A stretch of 64,000 nt of DNA, from NCBI GenBank assembly GCA_965153455.1, contig OZ234494.1, positions 21,204,001 to 21,268,000 on the forward strand. Direction: 5' to 3'. Position numbers and translations under genes: made by a program. The stretch comes from Sphagnum compactum. Taxonomy: Eukaryota; Bryophyta; Sphagnopsida; Sphagnales. How positions within the stretch are numbered: position 1 is the stretch's first letter; each line of letters opens with the position of its first letter. Below are positions 36,120 through 48,099 of this stretch, in pieces. The notes below the pieces were generated by a model. It had not been told where the DNA came from and did no database searches. It worked only from the letters and a program-made list of their open reading frames with translations.

Positions 36120-36465
36120 TCCTTAAGATTCCCTTTGTAGGGCTGTTGTAGAGGGATGGACGAAGTTTTTCAAACTCCCCGTAGGGCTGCTGCAGACAAT
36201 GCATGGTTCCTTTGGATTACCTGTAGGGCTACTGCAAGTGGACAAATGGGGTCCTTCGGATTCCCTTGTAGGCCTGTTGTAGAGGACGGTGGGGTCCTTC
36301 GGATACTCTTGTAGGGCTGATGGAGAGGACGGTTGGGTCCTTCGGATACTCTTGTAGGGCTGCTGGAGAGGACGGTGGGGTCCTTCGGATACTCTTGTAG
36401 GGCTGCTGGAGAGGACGGTTGGGTCCTTCGGATTCCCTTGTAGGACTGCTGCAGAGAACGAAGAC
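36120..36465. repeat. 43-bp minisatellite upstream of the apyrase gene
   Basis: GTCCTTCGGAT recurs at 36251, 36294, 36337, 36380 and 36423, exactly 43 bp apart, with two or three worn units before it. Each unit ends with TAGGGCTGCTGGAGAGGACGGT. Because 43 is not a multiple of three, a minus-strand reading passes through all three frames, and none has a stop. This creates a 196-codon open frame at 36713-36123 which is probably not a gene. Confidence 0.85.
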
Positions 36466-36479
36466 TCAGGAAGAAGAAG

Positions 36480-37728
36480 AAAGACGGAGGAGGATAGAGA
36501 GAGTGTGCGTGTGCGCTCTTGACTTTCTGGAGGATGTGGGGACCCACAACGAGCAGCAATAGCAGCAACAACAACACGCAAATCATCCTGTGAGACCACA
36601 ACTCTGAACCCATTCTTCTTGTTCTTCAAAAGCTTGGTCACCTCTGGAGTGAGGTAGGGAGGAGATCCAAGGTTGTGGGTTGTGAGGAGCTTTAGTTGAT
36701 TGCAAGCAAGCAATCATAAGATCCCATGACTAGCTATACATGTTGTTGTTGTTGTTGTTGCTGAAACTTGAGGGAGATTCATCCAAGGATTGTGGTTGCA
36801 AGCTTCATCATAAGATCCAAGGGTTAGGTGTATATACTGGTATTTGTTGAGGGAGATTCAGGGTTGTGGGTTTGTGAGCTTTTGTTGAGTGAAAAGCTTT
36901 TGTAATAAGAATCCAAGGACTTATATTGTTGCTGTTGGGTTTTGTTGTTTGTTTGTTCTCTAGGGTTACTACTACACCCATAGCTCCATTGCAAAGTTTT
37001 GTAGTGATCCAAGTTTTAGATACATAGTAAGGACACTATGAAACCTTGTCTTTTGAGCTTGGTGGATCCAGGGTTTCGGAGGGAGGATGATGATGGGGTG
37101 GTTGTGGGAGCCTCCATTGTTGTGACTCACATGCTGCATTCCAGTTGCACAAGCTGTTTCGTAAGGTAACGAGTCTACTTTCTTCATCTCTTTTTGAATC
37201 TGTGAGCTGACTTGCACCCAGGTGTTAACAGATCCCTCTTCCTTGGAGATTTCCTGTTTTCTGTGGTTTTCTGGTGATGTGAAAGTTTCTGGTTGCAGTG
37301 ATTGTCACATATCAAATGATTGACGTTGATCAATTTAGAAGGTTACTTGTTGAGCACGAGCAACAGCCTACCTTATGGCATTGAAGAAGATCCAGATGTT
37401 TTGTTTGGAGAACAGCCTCTTTGAGAGGAGATCTGAATTAGGGTTTTGAGATTTTGGCTATGAGATTGATTTGAAGGGGGAGACATGGATGGACTGGTGT
37501 AGGAAAAGCGTGAGAGAAGCAACACATTCTAGGATTCACAGCAGCACATGGATGTTCCAGATCATGTAGTTCCAGATTTTGTGGCCTTGAGTCTGATGCA
37601 AGTCTGTGTGATCATCAAAGGAACAACAGTTTGAGAATTCACTCTGTGTGGGATGTTCAACAGGGAGTGGATGTAGAGCAGGCAATGGGCCTGTGCTGGA
37701 CTTGGAGCGACTCATTGTTGAAAGTGCT
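36480..37728 (+). promoter_or_regulatory. Probable promoter and leader of the apyrase gene
   Basis: Region of moderate GC with direct repeats and no long open frame on the + strand. Three diverged copies of a roughly 100-bp unit (GGGAGATTC..AAGGTTGTGGGTTGTGAG..AATCCAAGG) start near 36655, 36770 and 36850. A GTT microsatellite is at 36740-36765. An in-frame TGA lies shortly before 37648, so the coding region cannot extend far upstream of 37729. A leader intron is possible (CGTAAG|GTAACG near 37165) but unproven. Confidence 0.4.
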
Positions 37729-40154
37729 ATGGGTGCAAGAGGTAGTAGTGGCAACAATGCTGCCTCGGTGTCAGCATCATCATCATCAGTGGGACCGGAA
37801 ATGTCGGAGTCTCTGCAGCCCACATCCCAGCTGACCAGCTCACTTGCATTACCCCCAACAACAACTGGACGATACAGAGGTGAAATCAGTCTGCGGGGCT
37901 CAGTCTCAGTGCCAGCATTTGCTACATACTGGAAGGTTCCAGCTGCAGAAATCCCAGCTGCGTTACCTGAAGATTCAACATTTCCAGAATCCAGGGAAGC
38001 ATCTGCTAATCCCAGAGCTCCTAAACCTAGCAGGAGTGATGTAGGAGTGCTGAATGGAAGCCTTCCATTGAGCCCTCGGTATGGGTCAAAGCGGCTTATT
38101 ACTGTTGGGCTGCTCTTGCTGGCTGCTGCCTTACTGTATCTGGGATTTCTTTTAGGCACACTGTATTTTCAGAAAGAGGTGCTGCAATTTGCCATTGTGA
38201 TGGATGCTGGGAGTACAGGCACCCGAGTGTATGTCTATGGGTGGGCACACCCTGCAAAGGAACCACTTCCCGTGATGGTGAAGCCAACCTACAAGCAAAA
38301 CTCTCTTGCACCTTCACCTGGAGTTCCTGGACAGGGGCGATTGTACAAGCGAATGGAGACAACACCAGGCCTGGACAAATTCATGAACAATTCAGCTAAA
38401 ATCAAGGAGTCTCTTGATCCTCTGCTGGAGTGGGCAGAACGGCAGATACCTAAGCATGCACATGGTAGCACACAAGTTTTCCTTCTGGCAACTGCTGGAC
38501 TCCGTAGGCTACCAAAGGATCAATCAGAGTGGATCCTTAGTGAGGCTTGGTCTGTGGTCAAGGCCTTCCCATTCATCTGCAAGAGGTCTTCTGTGAAGGT
38601 TATACTAGGGGTCGAAGAAGCCTTCTATGGCTGGATTGCCTTGAATTACAATTTTGGTAGATTAGGACATGTCCCGAAGCTCCCCAACTATGGGGCTCTA
38701 GACCTAGGAGGCTCATCTTTACAGGTCACATTTGAACCGCAGGAAGTACCTCACGGAGAATATGGTTTCAATCTGAGTGTCGGAGTGACGCATCACCACC
38801 TTTATGCTGTGTCACATCCTGGATTTGGTCTGAATGACGCATTTGAAAAGTCGGTTGCTCGGTTGCTGCGCAAAGAGCTCGCCTCCAGGGACAGGAAGCC
38901 ACCCAAGAATAACCGCGTGGAATTGAAGCATCCTTGTCTGCAAAAAGGCTACAAGCATCCTTACATGTGCTCGACACATTGCATGCTGCCACCTGTGGCT
39001 GCAGGTGGATCCAGGCGCACAGGTCCTGGTACTACAGATGCAGCCAGTGGTGGACAGGTGGATCTGATAGGAGCACCAAATTGGGAAGCCTGCCAAGCAC
39101 TTGCTAAGGATGTCATCAACTCCTCTCAAACTAGTGGGTGCAAAGTTCGGCCTTGTGCACTTGGCAAGCATCAACCAATACCGGAGGGTCAGTTCTATGG
39201 GCTTGCAGGTTTCTTCATTGTCTACAAGTTTTTTGGACTCCCTGCAGATGCCCCACTTGACAATTTGCTGCAAAAAGGGCAGGAGTTTTGTAAGCTCCCA
39301 TGGAAGAAGGCGGAATCAAGTGTGGAGCCACAACCCAGTATTGAGCACTACTGCTTCCGTGCTCCCTATGTGGTGTCACTACTCCGACAAGGCCTACATC
39401 TTCATGATAACCAAATTACAATTGGGTCTGGCGATTTTGCATGGACTTTGGGTGCTGCACTTTGGGAAGCAGGCGCCTTGAATCCAACTGCAAAGGGCTA
39501 TGCCAAGGGTGGACTGACTTGGCTTGGCAAGCCTCCGATGGCTCTCACCATCATGATACTTGTGTTGCTGTCATTCATTCTAGTGGGAGTAATATGCTAC
39601 CAACGTGGGGTGCTGCGGCCAGGGCATCGTGCATATTTACCACTTGTCAACCCCTCAAATAGTGGATCCAGTGCATCCCCTTGGATACCATCATCACTGC
39701 GTGCACAAGTCCGCCTTGGGAGCATCACAGGGGGTGCCCTTGGTCGCCTTGGTAAGCTCTTTCTCCAACAATCAAATCTTTGGTGACTTTCATTAGAGGA
39801 TTCTCTGTCATGATGGCCATGGGTACTACTACTACATCCTTCACAACTTTGTTTCATTGCCTGTCTCAATAAGCAGTTCTTGATTCGGATGTGTGAAAAG
39901 GTAGGGCCGCTGCAAGGGAGGGGACAGTGAAGACACCTCAGAGCCCGCAGCCGATGTACAACCCGATATTTGGTCCTTCATACCTTAGTGGACCAGTTCC
40001 TGGTGATGGGCTACAAATGGTGGATTCTGCACAGTTCAAGGCACCTGATCGGAGAGTTCAACAGACCCTCATGGGACTGCAAAGTAGACGATCACAGTCA
40101 AGGGAAGAACTGACTGTCCAACAAGATTTAGAACCTCAACTTTTAAGAGGGTGA
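37729..40154 (+). CDS. APY7: Membrane-anchored apyrase (APY7-like), two exons
   Basis: GDA1/CD39 nucleoside phosphatase that hydrolyses NTPs and NDPs, expected in the endomembrane system. Exon 1 is 37729-39751 and exon 2 is 39901-40154, joined in phase (CTTG|GTAAGC to AAAAG|GT), giving 758 residues. A 120-residue low-complexity cytosolic tail precedes a membrane segment (LITVGLLLLAAALLYLGFLL, about 123-147). Apyrase-conserved regions follow: DAGSTGTRVYVYGW (159-172), LLATAGLRRL (252-261), VEEAFYGWIALN (295-306), ALDLGGSSLQ (323-332), and GSGDFAWTLGAALWE later. A second membrane segment lies at about 604-625. Exon 2 supplies SRRSQSREEL, typical of APY7-type tails. Two membrane segments and length match APY7 rather than the shorter APY1/2. 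If the intron is retained, translation ends at 39786. The first in-frame ATG after an upstream stop was chosen. Confidence 0.92.
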
Positions 40155-40912
40155 TTTGAAGTTGCAGGGGTTTTCTCTTGCTCAGCTTCAATGTGCTAAG
40201 GTCAGCCTTGTATTCATCATTCTTCACTCTCTCTCTGCTGTTGTATTCCATGACAAGCAGGCTGAGATACTAACTTCAACGGGTTCCATCAGCTACAACA
40301 GATTGCAGACCCATTTCTGTAAACACATTGCAAAGACCATTCTTACTACAAGGGAGCATCCCACTCGCTGTTCATGGAATGTTCTACCTTCCTATGATTC
40401 TGCTTTTCATTGCATGACAGATCTGTCCATGACAGATAATAGCATGACATAAGTCCCATGTTATATAACAACAGAGCTAGTTAGCCCTTTCTTCCTCTGA
40501 AGTTTCTGCTTTTTGACACTGCAAAAGCCCTTTTGAACTGTTGTTATCTTGCAGAGAACTATTGATAAGCTCCACACAACAGGAAGCAATCCTTGCAACA
40601 ATGACACATGCAGAGGATTAAGAATTTGTGCAAATCATCCTCTGCAAGCCCTGACGACTTCACAAAACAGGTGCAAAGCTTGAATTTTACACCTATCAAA
40701 GTCACTTGTTTCAAAGTCACTTGTGCACCTCATTGAGACATGCTTAAGTTCTCAACACTTCAAGGACCACATATGTGGGACAACACCAGTAAAATGAAAT
40801 GGGCTTTATGGTGGCCTCATTCATTCTCAGGTTCTTTTCCCATTAGATTTCAATCTCGGCGTACAAGGACAACAATTCTTGAAGTACCTGAAAAAGTAGG
40901 CATCTTGTCTGG
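40155..40912 (+). other. Probable 3' region of the apyrase gene
   Basis: Composition resembles the gene rather than the AT-rich DNA beyond. TTGTTATCTTGCAG at about 40542-40555 could be a 3' UTR intron acceptor. No second gene recognised. Confidence 0.3.
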
Positions 40913-40915
40913 GAG

Positions 40916-40943
40916 CCTAAACCCTAAACCCTAAACCCTAACC
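40916..40943 (-). repeat. Short telomeric array (CCCTAAA)n
   Basis: Nearly four perfect units of the plant-type telomere repeat. It is an interstitial telomeric site of 28 bp, sitting at the boundary between gene-like and AT-rich DNA. Confidence 0.9.
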
Positions 40944-41980
40944 TGCTTGAACTGGCTGCTAAGGATAATGCCCTAAATTTGATTCTCAATTTCACACATA
41001 GCCTCTTGCACGGTCGGAGCTCTTTTATAATTGAGCTTTTTTTAGGGTTTCGCTTCCTTTGAACAAATTTGGAATTTTTTTCACTCTTGAGCTATTTGAG
41101 CGCCACCGTTGATTTTAAAAATAAGGTTTGCCAAAATCTCACATTCAGAACAATTTGTGAGAGTCAAATGGGAAGCATTAAAATGATCCCAACATGGATT
41201 TTGACTCTTTGAGTTGAGACATGCAAAGTCTACAAGGTCCATTTAGGTCTTCAACATATTAAGCATCCCCATATTTATATAACTACAACTTATATTTTTG
41301 GTGTTATTTCATTCAACAAGCGCACCAAAAGAAAAGAAAAGGCTTTAACTTCAACAAATATAGAAAGTGGGTTGAATGTCTTGAATTATTTGCCACGATT
41401 GAAATTACTCTTCAAAAGTGTCAAATGGTCATATTGAGATTAAACTCAAATCTTGAAAGTCTCTTGAAAGATTTGGACATACATGTTTTTGAAAAGTCAT
41501 ACAACTCCAAAGTTTAGTGCATTGATTGTGGAAATTAACAACTAATATTACAAGAATTTGTCATTTCAATGTAATCCCAATGTAATTTATACCATGTAAA
41601 GGAATAATGCCTCCTATCAATGTTCCGATATTTTTTGAATATTTGTGAATCCTTTGGGTCTTTAGTTTAGGCTCAAGTTTCATCTTTTTGTCTATTCTAA
41701 ACAAGTAAAGGGGCTAAGGTTCTACATAACAATATACAACTTAGTTAATTGTAAAGTCTTCAACACTTTAGACCTAATTCCAAACAATAAACTTTTAGCA
41801 CTTTGGACCTAATTGTGAAGAGTTATGGAACATTTCCAAAGTCTCACAAAGTCTTGTTATAATCCAAATTAAAGTATTACCTTTTGAAGAAAAGAAAAGG
41901 AAAAAAATAGAAGAAGGTCGAAACGTACATGGGTACACGTTTTGCCTTTGTTTAATCAACACCCAAATTCATGTCAAGGT
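40944..41980. other. AT-rich intergenic DNA
   Basis: No gene recognised. Confidence 0.4.
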
Positions 41981-41984
41981 GCTT

Positions 41985-42200
41985 ATGTATAGTTTCACTT
42001 TGGTTAAACTAAAAAAATGATTAACCTTGGTTAAACTAAAAAATGTTTATTACATTTTGGTTAAATAAAAAAAAAGGTTAAACTTTGGCTAAACAAAAAT
42101 TTGGATAAATTTTCACTAAACTAAAACTTGGCTAAATTAAACCTTGGTTAAATTTTTGCTAAACCTTCACTAAAACTTGGCTAAACCTCGATTAAAAATC
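41985..42200. repeat. Short repeat array, CTTTGGTTAAACTAAAAA type
   Basis: Ten or more diverged copies of CTTGG(C/T)TAAACTAAAA at 15-30 bp spacing. Confidence 0.55.
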
Positions 42201-44270
42201 ACATGTAGTTGCAAATATAATGATTGTATATGACAAGATTTTTTCTATTTTTAAAACATGTACCAATAGAAGTGTAGATCATTGAATATAGGGAGAAAAA
42301 ATATTAAAAAATTTTTAAATTCTAAAATAGTAAAATTTTCAAGATTTATAGCCTAACCTCACCTTTCAAAATTTTCTTAGAACCTTTGCACAATGGGGAA
42401 ACAAATAATAAATTTGGTAAACAAAAGGATTGGACTTCACGATTAAATCCTAGACCAAGTTTAACCCCTCTTCAACCACTTTGATATCTTTGCCAATAAA
42501 TTTGATGTGTAGGCTACTTTTTAATGGACCAATATTCCCCTTTCCCATTATTTTTTTCCTTTGAATTTTTTTTCATATTTTCATGGCTCCATTGAAAGCC
42601 TTACTAAGCTTGGATAGATTATTTTGTGACATAAAATATTGCAACATTGTTAAGTTGCACACATACAATTTGCACATTCAAATTGTTGTCTCTAATCATG
42701 CACAACTGTTGTATAATGATTTAATCAATGTGAACAAAAAAACTATATTATGTCGAAGTTGAAAAAATACATTGTAATTTGGAAATACAAACTCCCATCC
42801 AATTTGAATTTATCTTATCACAACCCACAATAGTTCATCATTAATATAGGTAAAACAATTGGGAAAGTTAGTTAATTTCAAGTGCAATATAAAAATAAAT
42901 GGTCAGAACAAATGAATTGCCCATGATAAACTAAGATATCATTGAATATAATCCATTAAAGTTTGTATTATTGGAGTATATATGCACTATAATTTATTTT
43001 TTATTTTAATATGTCAATATCTAAAATTAACACATGGTCAAAATCATAACGAATTGCATGTTACATAAATCAAATGATGTGCAAGATGGATGGAAAATTA
43101 ATGCACAAAAAAATTGTGAGAATGTTTATGCTTAAATAGGCTATCTTCGTGTTTCAAAGACATAATTTCACAACTATGGTACCAAATTATAAGAGGTGTG
43201 CCAATCTTTCACCATGTTTCAAAGTTTCTATTGTAAGAACAAATTCTTGCAATACAATAGCCACGATATCACCACCATACTTGAAAAGGCAATTGAGCCA
43301 TGATGTGTTTTTAATATGGGTGTAAGGTTGAATGCATTTTTTTGGTTTGTAAATTTTGTGTTGATGAGTATCCAAACCTAATAACGACTCTCATTGAACT
43401 AGGGATGCTATGGCTTTGAGTTCAAAAGTGTTGTAAAATCCATGCATTTTATGCCTTTCCTTAATAGGCTATATGATGTAACTATGTGTCCTAAGCAAAA
43501 AAAATAGTGCAACTATTTTATTTTCATGAGGTGCATTTCAAACATTAAATCAACGGACCAACCCAACATATAAATTTCAAAAAATCATACAATTAAAAAA
43601 CCCATGTATCAATTCAAGGGTATTGAGAGATTGTATAGAGTTTGTTTGGTCCCATATTTGAACCTCAACTTGTTCCATCAAGAATGTTAGTGCACCAAAT
43701 TTGTTCTTGTAATGTAAAGGTACCATGTGGCACATTCAAGATCTAGATAAAAATCGATTAATTACTAATAAAAATTATTTTGCACATTCAAAATTTATTA
43801 CATTGGTTGACACCAACAATTTCATCTTTTACACATCTATACTATAAATGACCGAGACCCATCATGTTTATAACAACATTGCTTCTCATATTTTTTGTGT
43901 GATTAAAATTTTCCACCTTCTATTATTAATTATAAAACATCTTTTAAATCAATGTGTATAATAAGCCCACAAATTGTGTTGTTTCATATTCATTCCTTTT
44001 TTAAAAATTCCTATCACAAATATTGTAATATAATCCGAAAGATAATATAATGCTATGTTTCAAATTTGTATCCTACATACATAGATGATGCAATAATGTG
44101 TATACATACATGTATATGTTATATGCTAGAATAGTCTAAAAAAGATCAATGAATATAATTATTTATGATTTTGGCAACATACATAAAAATGACTATTATG
44201 GATTCAAAATTTTGGAATTTTTTTTAAAAAATTTAAAAATAAAAAAAATAGTTGAATAGAAGGAAAAAAA
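42201..44270. other. AT-rich intergenic DNA
   Basis: Two kilobases with no recognisable gene or organised repeat. Confidence 0.4.
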
Positions 44271-44429
44271 ATCACTAGGCTGGATGCATTCCTACATGGG
44301 ATGAGCCTTACCAGGCCTGCCTGTTTTGCCCCTACCCATTAGGCAAAGTTTTCAGACCCTCTTAGATGGCCAAAAATCAGCCATGGCAGCCAATTTAATG
44401 GCGAAAAGCTATTCACACTGGTGTAATGT

Positions 44430-44635
44430 GGCTGCCAGCTGTGATCAGGAAAAAAGAAATGCTGATTCGGATCATTCAACTGCCAGCTGTGATCAGAAAA
44501 AATTTGCTGATTTGGATCATTTGACTGCCAGCTGTGATCAGAAAAAACAAATGGATGCTCATCCGCATATGTGGCTACTAGCTGTGATCAGAAAATTGCT
44601 GACTCTGAACATTTGAATGCCAGGTGTGATCGGAA
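44430..44635. repeat. Tandem repeat, about 46 bp, five copies
   Basis: CTGCCAGCTGTGATCAGAAA occurs at 44432, 44480 and 44525, with worn copies at 44575 and 44617. Each is followed by GCTGATTTGGATCATT. The unit contains AGCTGTGATCA. An open + frame across it (44326-44616) is a by-product. Confidence 0.75.
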
Positions 44636-44699
44636 CCCAAAAAAAAAAAGATTCTCATCTGCATATATAGGATTTTTAAAAATGCTGATGTGGTGAGCA

Positions 44700-45790
44700 T
44701 TCTTTTTTTTTTTTTTTTAATTTTTTTTGGTTATTAGCTAAATTTTTTTTGGTTATGTATAGCTCTGTGACCTCTTTGTTTATTTTTTTCTCTCTTTTCA
44801 AAAAAAATAATAAAAAATTTTGTGTCTTTATTTGATCTCTTTGCTCTTTTGATTTTGATTTTTTCCCTTTTGTCTTTGCTTTTATTTATTTCTTTCTTTT
44901 TTATTTTTTTGCTTTCAATTTTTTTTTCTATCATTTTTTGGTTTTTTTTAATACCATTTTTTTGGCATTTAAATTTTTCTGAATTTTTTTTCTATTTTTT
45001 AAAATTTCTCAGTAATTTTTAAAAATTCTGGTTTTATATTTCTTTTTTTAATTTTTGATACCTTTTTGAAATTTTATTTCTATCTTGTTCGTTTTTTGTT
45101 TCTTTTTTTTATTGGTTTTTTGGGGGTTTCAAAGTTTTTGTTTTCTTGGAGCTCCCCCACCCCCCCCCCCCGCCCCCCCCCCTCAACCCCCTTATTTTCT
45201 TATTTTCTTATTTTTTATTTTTTGCTTTCTGTACTTCTTTAAAATTCTGGTTTTATATTTCTTGTTTTCATTTTCTGCAATTTAAAAAAAAAATCTATCT
45301 TCTTTATTTCTTTGTTTCTTTTTTTTTTGGTTTTCTTTAAAATAAATAATTGGAGTTTTAGAATTTCTGTTTTCTTAGGTTTTTTCTAGATTTTTTCCCC
45401 TTGATTTTTAAAAATATTTTAATACTTTTTTCTTTTTCTACTTCTTGAAAATTTTGGTTTTATATTTCTTGTTTTATTTCTGGTTTTCATTTTCTACAAT
45501 TTTTATTAAAAAAAATCTCTCTTGTTTAATTTTTTCTTGTTATTCTAATGGTTTTTTATTAAATCTTTGGGGGTTTAAAAATTTCTGTTAATCTAGTTTT
45601 TTTTTTTTTCAAATTTTGTTGTTTCTCTTGTTTTTGATGTTTCTTTCATGTTAATTTTCTGTTTTTTTTTGTAATTTTTGAAATTATTATTATTATTATT
45701 TTATTGTCTGTTTTCTTTTTTCCTTTCTTTTGATTTTTTCAATATTATTTTTGGGGTTTGTAATTTTAATTATTCTTGTTGTTTCTGTTT
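44700..45790. repeat. T-rich tract with about 205-220 bp periodicity and a poly-C run
   Basis: One strand is overwhelmingly T. AAATTCTGGTTTTATATTTC recurs at about 45022, 45241 and 45447, so the tract is a worn tandem repeat. A nearly pure C run of about 40 bp lies at 45154-45192. Open frames here are Phe/Leu/Ser-rich artefacts. Confidence 0.65.
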
Positions 45791-45799
45791 TGCGTGTGT

Positions 45800-46600
45800 G
45801 TGGAAAGAGGTAAACCCATCTTTTGTGTGTTGGGCAATTGCTCAAACAAAGACCCATGCCACATGCGAATGGGATCATTTTGAAATGATAGACTACAAAG
45901 AAAATCGACATCAATGCCCACATTGGTAAGAATAACTTCTTCCAAATTGGTTTAAGTTGAGCTAACAAGATCTCTTATGCAATGGGCCTTATAAATGTTT
46001 GGGATAGTCAAAATTGGACAAGATTTTCAGCTAAAAACGAATGTGAAAAGGAGATCATTTGACTTGTGAATTACCATGAATTGGAAATGATTCATGGCTG
46101 GTAAGTTTCATCACAAATTTTCACTTCAAATTTGCATTGTGCTTCAAACATGTGTTTTCCAAACTATACTCATTGATTTGTGTTTATGTCCATTTTAGGA
46201 TTTGATGTACCACCAAGGAAGCCTTCATAGTTGATCCGATGAATATAATAATTTTTGCAAACTAACAATTATACACCTGACAATATGTTCAATTTGCACA
46301 AAATGCAATGGCACACTATAAAAGTGCAAATGGATTATCATTGAAATCTATTAATGAAAGTTTTAGTTAGAGTGAGGGTGAGAACAATTAGCTTGACATT
46401 TCATTTTTGGACCAATACACATTTTGTACCTGTGTATGGCATCCATGAATTTTTTATGCCACATTTTTGTAGACTAATTTAGCCTCCATGGATATAGCCC
46501 ATTGGCATTGGAAATGAATGTATGTAAAGATATCTAGTTGTAAAAAGTTTGAACTTTATTTGTTCAGAAACAAGGTTATTAAGATTCATATATAATGTAT
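45800..46600. other. AT-rich intergenic DNA
   Basis: No gene recognised. Confidence 0.4.
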
Positions 46601-46619
46601 GTGCATTTTGCATTAAACA

Positions 46620-47920
46620 AAAAATTGATTGAATGTATTGCTAGTACATGAGGGTCTTGCAATTATAGTCCAAATGTTTGTGGAAGTTCCATTAAAGCTT
46701 AAAGGCATGATTTTGTGCAATACCCTTATCATTAAAAAATCCCTTATTTCATAGTTAGAACTTTGAAATAGTTTATATATGCATGATGAGGGTATTGTGT
46801 TTACACTTTTGCTATGCAATACCTTCGGGATAGGACAAAACATATTCCATCAACCTTATCTTTAAACTTAATACAACCATGATGATATTGCATAAACTTT
46901 GATCATTTTTTGGTCCATATAATACCCTTAAACTTAATTTTAATACACCCATGATGGTACTACATAACCTTGATAGGAATAAGGTAAATCAAATAAGGGT
47001 ATTATAATTGAACTATATTTTTTTACTTTAGTATTATGTGAGGCCACAATTAAATATCGGTTAACACCCATATTAAGGTATTGCATATAGGGTCAACATA
47101 AGTTATTTCCAATATGTTTTCAAGGTATTGCATTGTTGAAATAAATCAAGTGAAATAATTTTAATTGGCTCAAGGGTATTCAAAACACCAAAATGATTAC
47201 CCTAATAATCATTACCCTAATAAGGGTAATGTAAATGTGAATATGGTTGGATATGATATGGTCAATGTGGTCATAGGGTATTGCATTGTTCAATTAGATA
47301 ATATGAAATATAACCTAAGCTTGAGGGTATTGCATAAGACCAAAATAATACAATACTTACATTTTTGAATCAAATGAGGTGAAATATATTATTTTGGGCA
47401 TAAGTATTGCATAACAACAAAACAATCCAGTGCATTTGCATTACTTTGATGAGGGTAATGCATGTGTGGATTGGGTTGGATATTATATTGTCAATGTGTC
47501 GATAGGGTATTGCGCAAATGAAATAAATGAGATAAATAATTACAACTAGGCCTACTTGGGTATTGTAAAACAATAAAATGATGTAGTGCATTTGCATTGC
47601 CTTGATGAGGGTAATGCATGTGGGCATTAGTTGGATATGTTATTTTCAATGTGTCCTTGGGGTATTGCATTGAGATGAAAGTTCATTTGCAATACCTTCA
47701 TTTGAGATTTAATTGTTGAGTTTTATAGCGCTACAAAAAAGAAATCTAGTTTAGTTGCAATACCTTCAGTTGGGTCAATGCATCATTGTTTTCGACATTC
47801 ATAAAGTTACAAGGTTTAGTAGGGTGGTAGGTAGGAAGGAAAACGAAGCAACCTACTTGATATATTGCAATACCTTCATCAACTTGCATCGTCATTATCT
47901 TGGTGCAGATTTAGTGTGTA
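46620..47920. repeat. Array of GGTATTGCAT / GCAATACC motifs
   Basis: The word GGGTATTGCAT or its reverse complement recurs about twenty times in 1.3 kb. A larger unit with GATGAGGGTAATGCATGTG..GTCAATGTGTC..GGGTATTGC is present near 47215, 47445 and 47610, giving 165-230 bp spacing. Similar words occur at 17160-17240. No coding potential. Confidence 0.6.
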
Positions 47921-47924
47921 AGTA

Positions 47925-48090
47925 CATAGGTAGGTAGGTTATTGGGAAGGTAGGCAAATGGGTGAGTAGGTAAATAGATGGGTGGGTAGGTAGGTGGGCA
48001 GGTAGGTAAGTAGGTGAAGGAGGGAGTAGGCCAAGGTGCATACACAAGTAGTCTAAATGTAGGAAGGTAGGTGAGACCTGGGCGGGCGGG
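47925..48090. repeat. GGTA microsatellite followed by GGGC repeats
   Basis: Imperfect (GTAG)n runs over 47925-48020, with (GGGC)n at 48080-48096. Antisense open frames with Leu/Pro/Thr repeats are artefacts. Confidence 0.8.
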
Positions 48091-48099
48091 CGGGCGTGA

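Noticed and set aside
36123-36713. 196-codon minus-strand open frame
   Set aside because: It is generated by the 43-bp repeat, which has no stops in any minus frame; no motif beyond the repeats.
37648-37728. Upstream extension of the apyrase from a GTG codon
   Set aside because: Plant nuclear translation starts at ATG; the first in-frame ATG after the upstream stop is at 37729.
44326-44616. 96-codon frame with repeated CDQK segments
   Set aside because: The segments come from the 46-bp tandem repeat; copy spacing varies and no domain is present.
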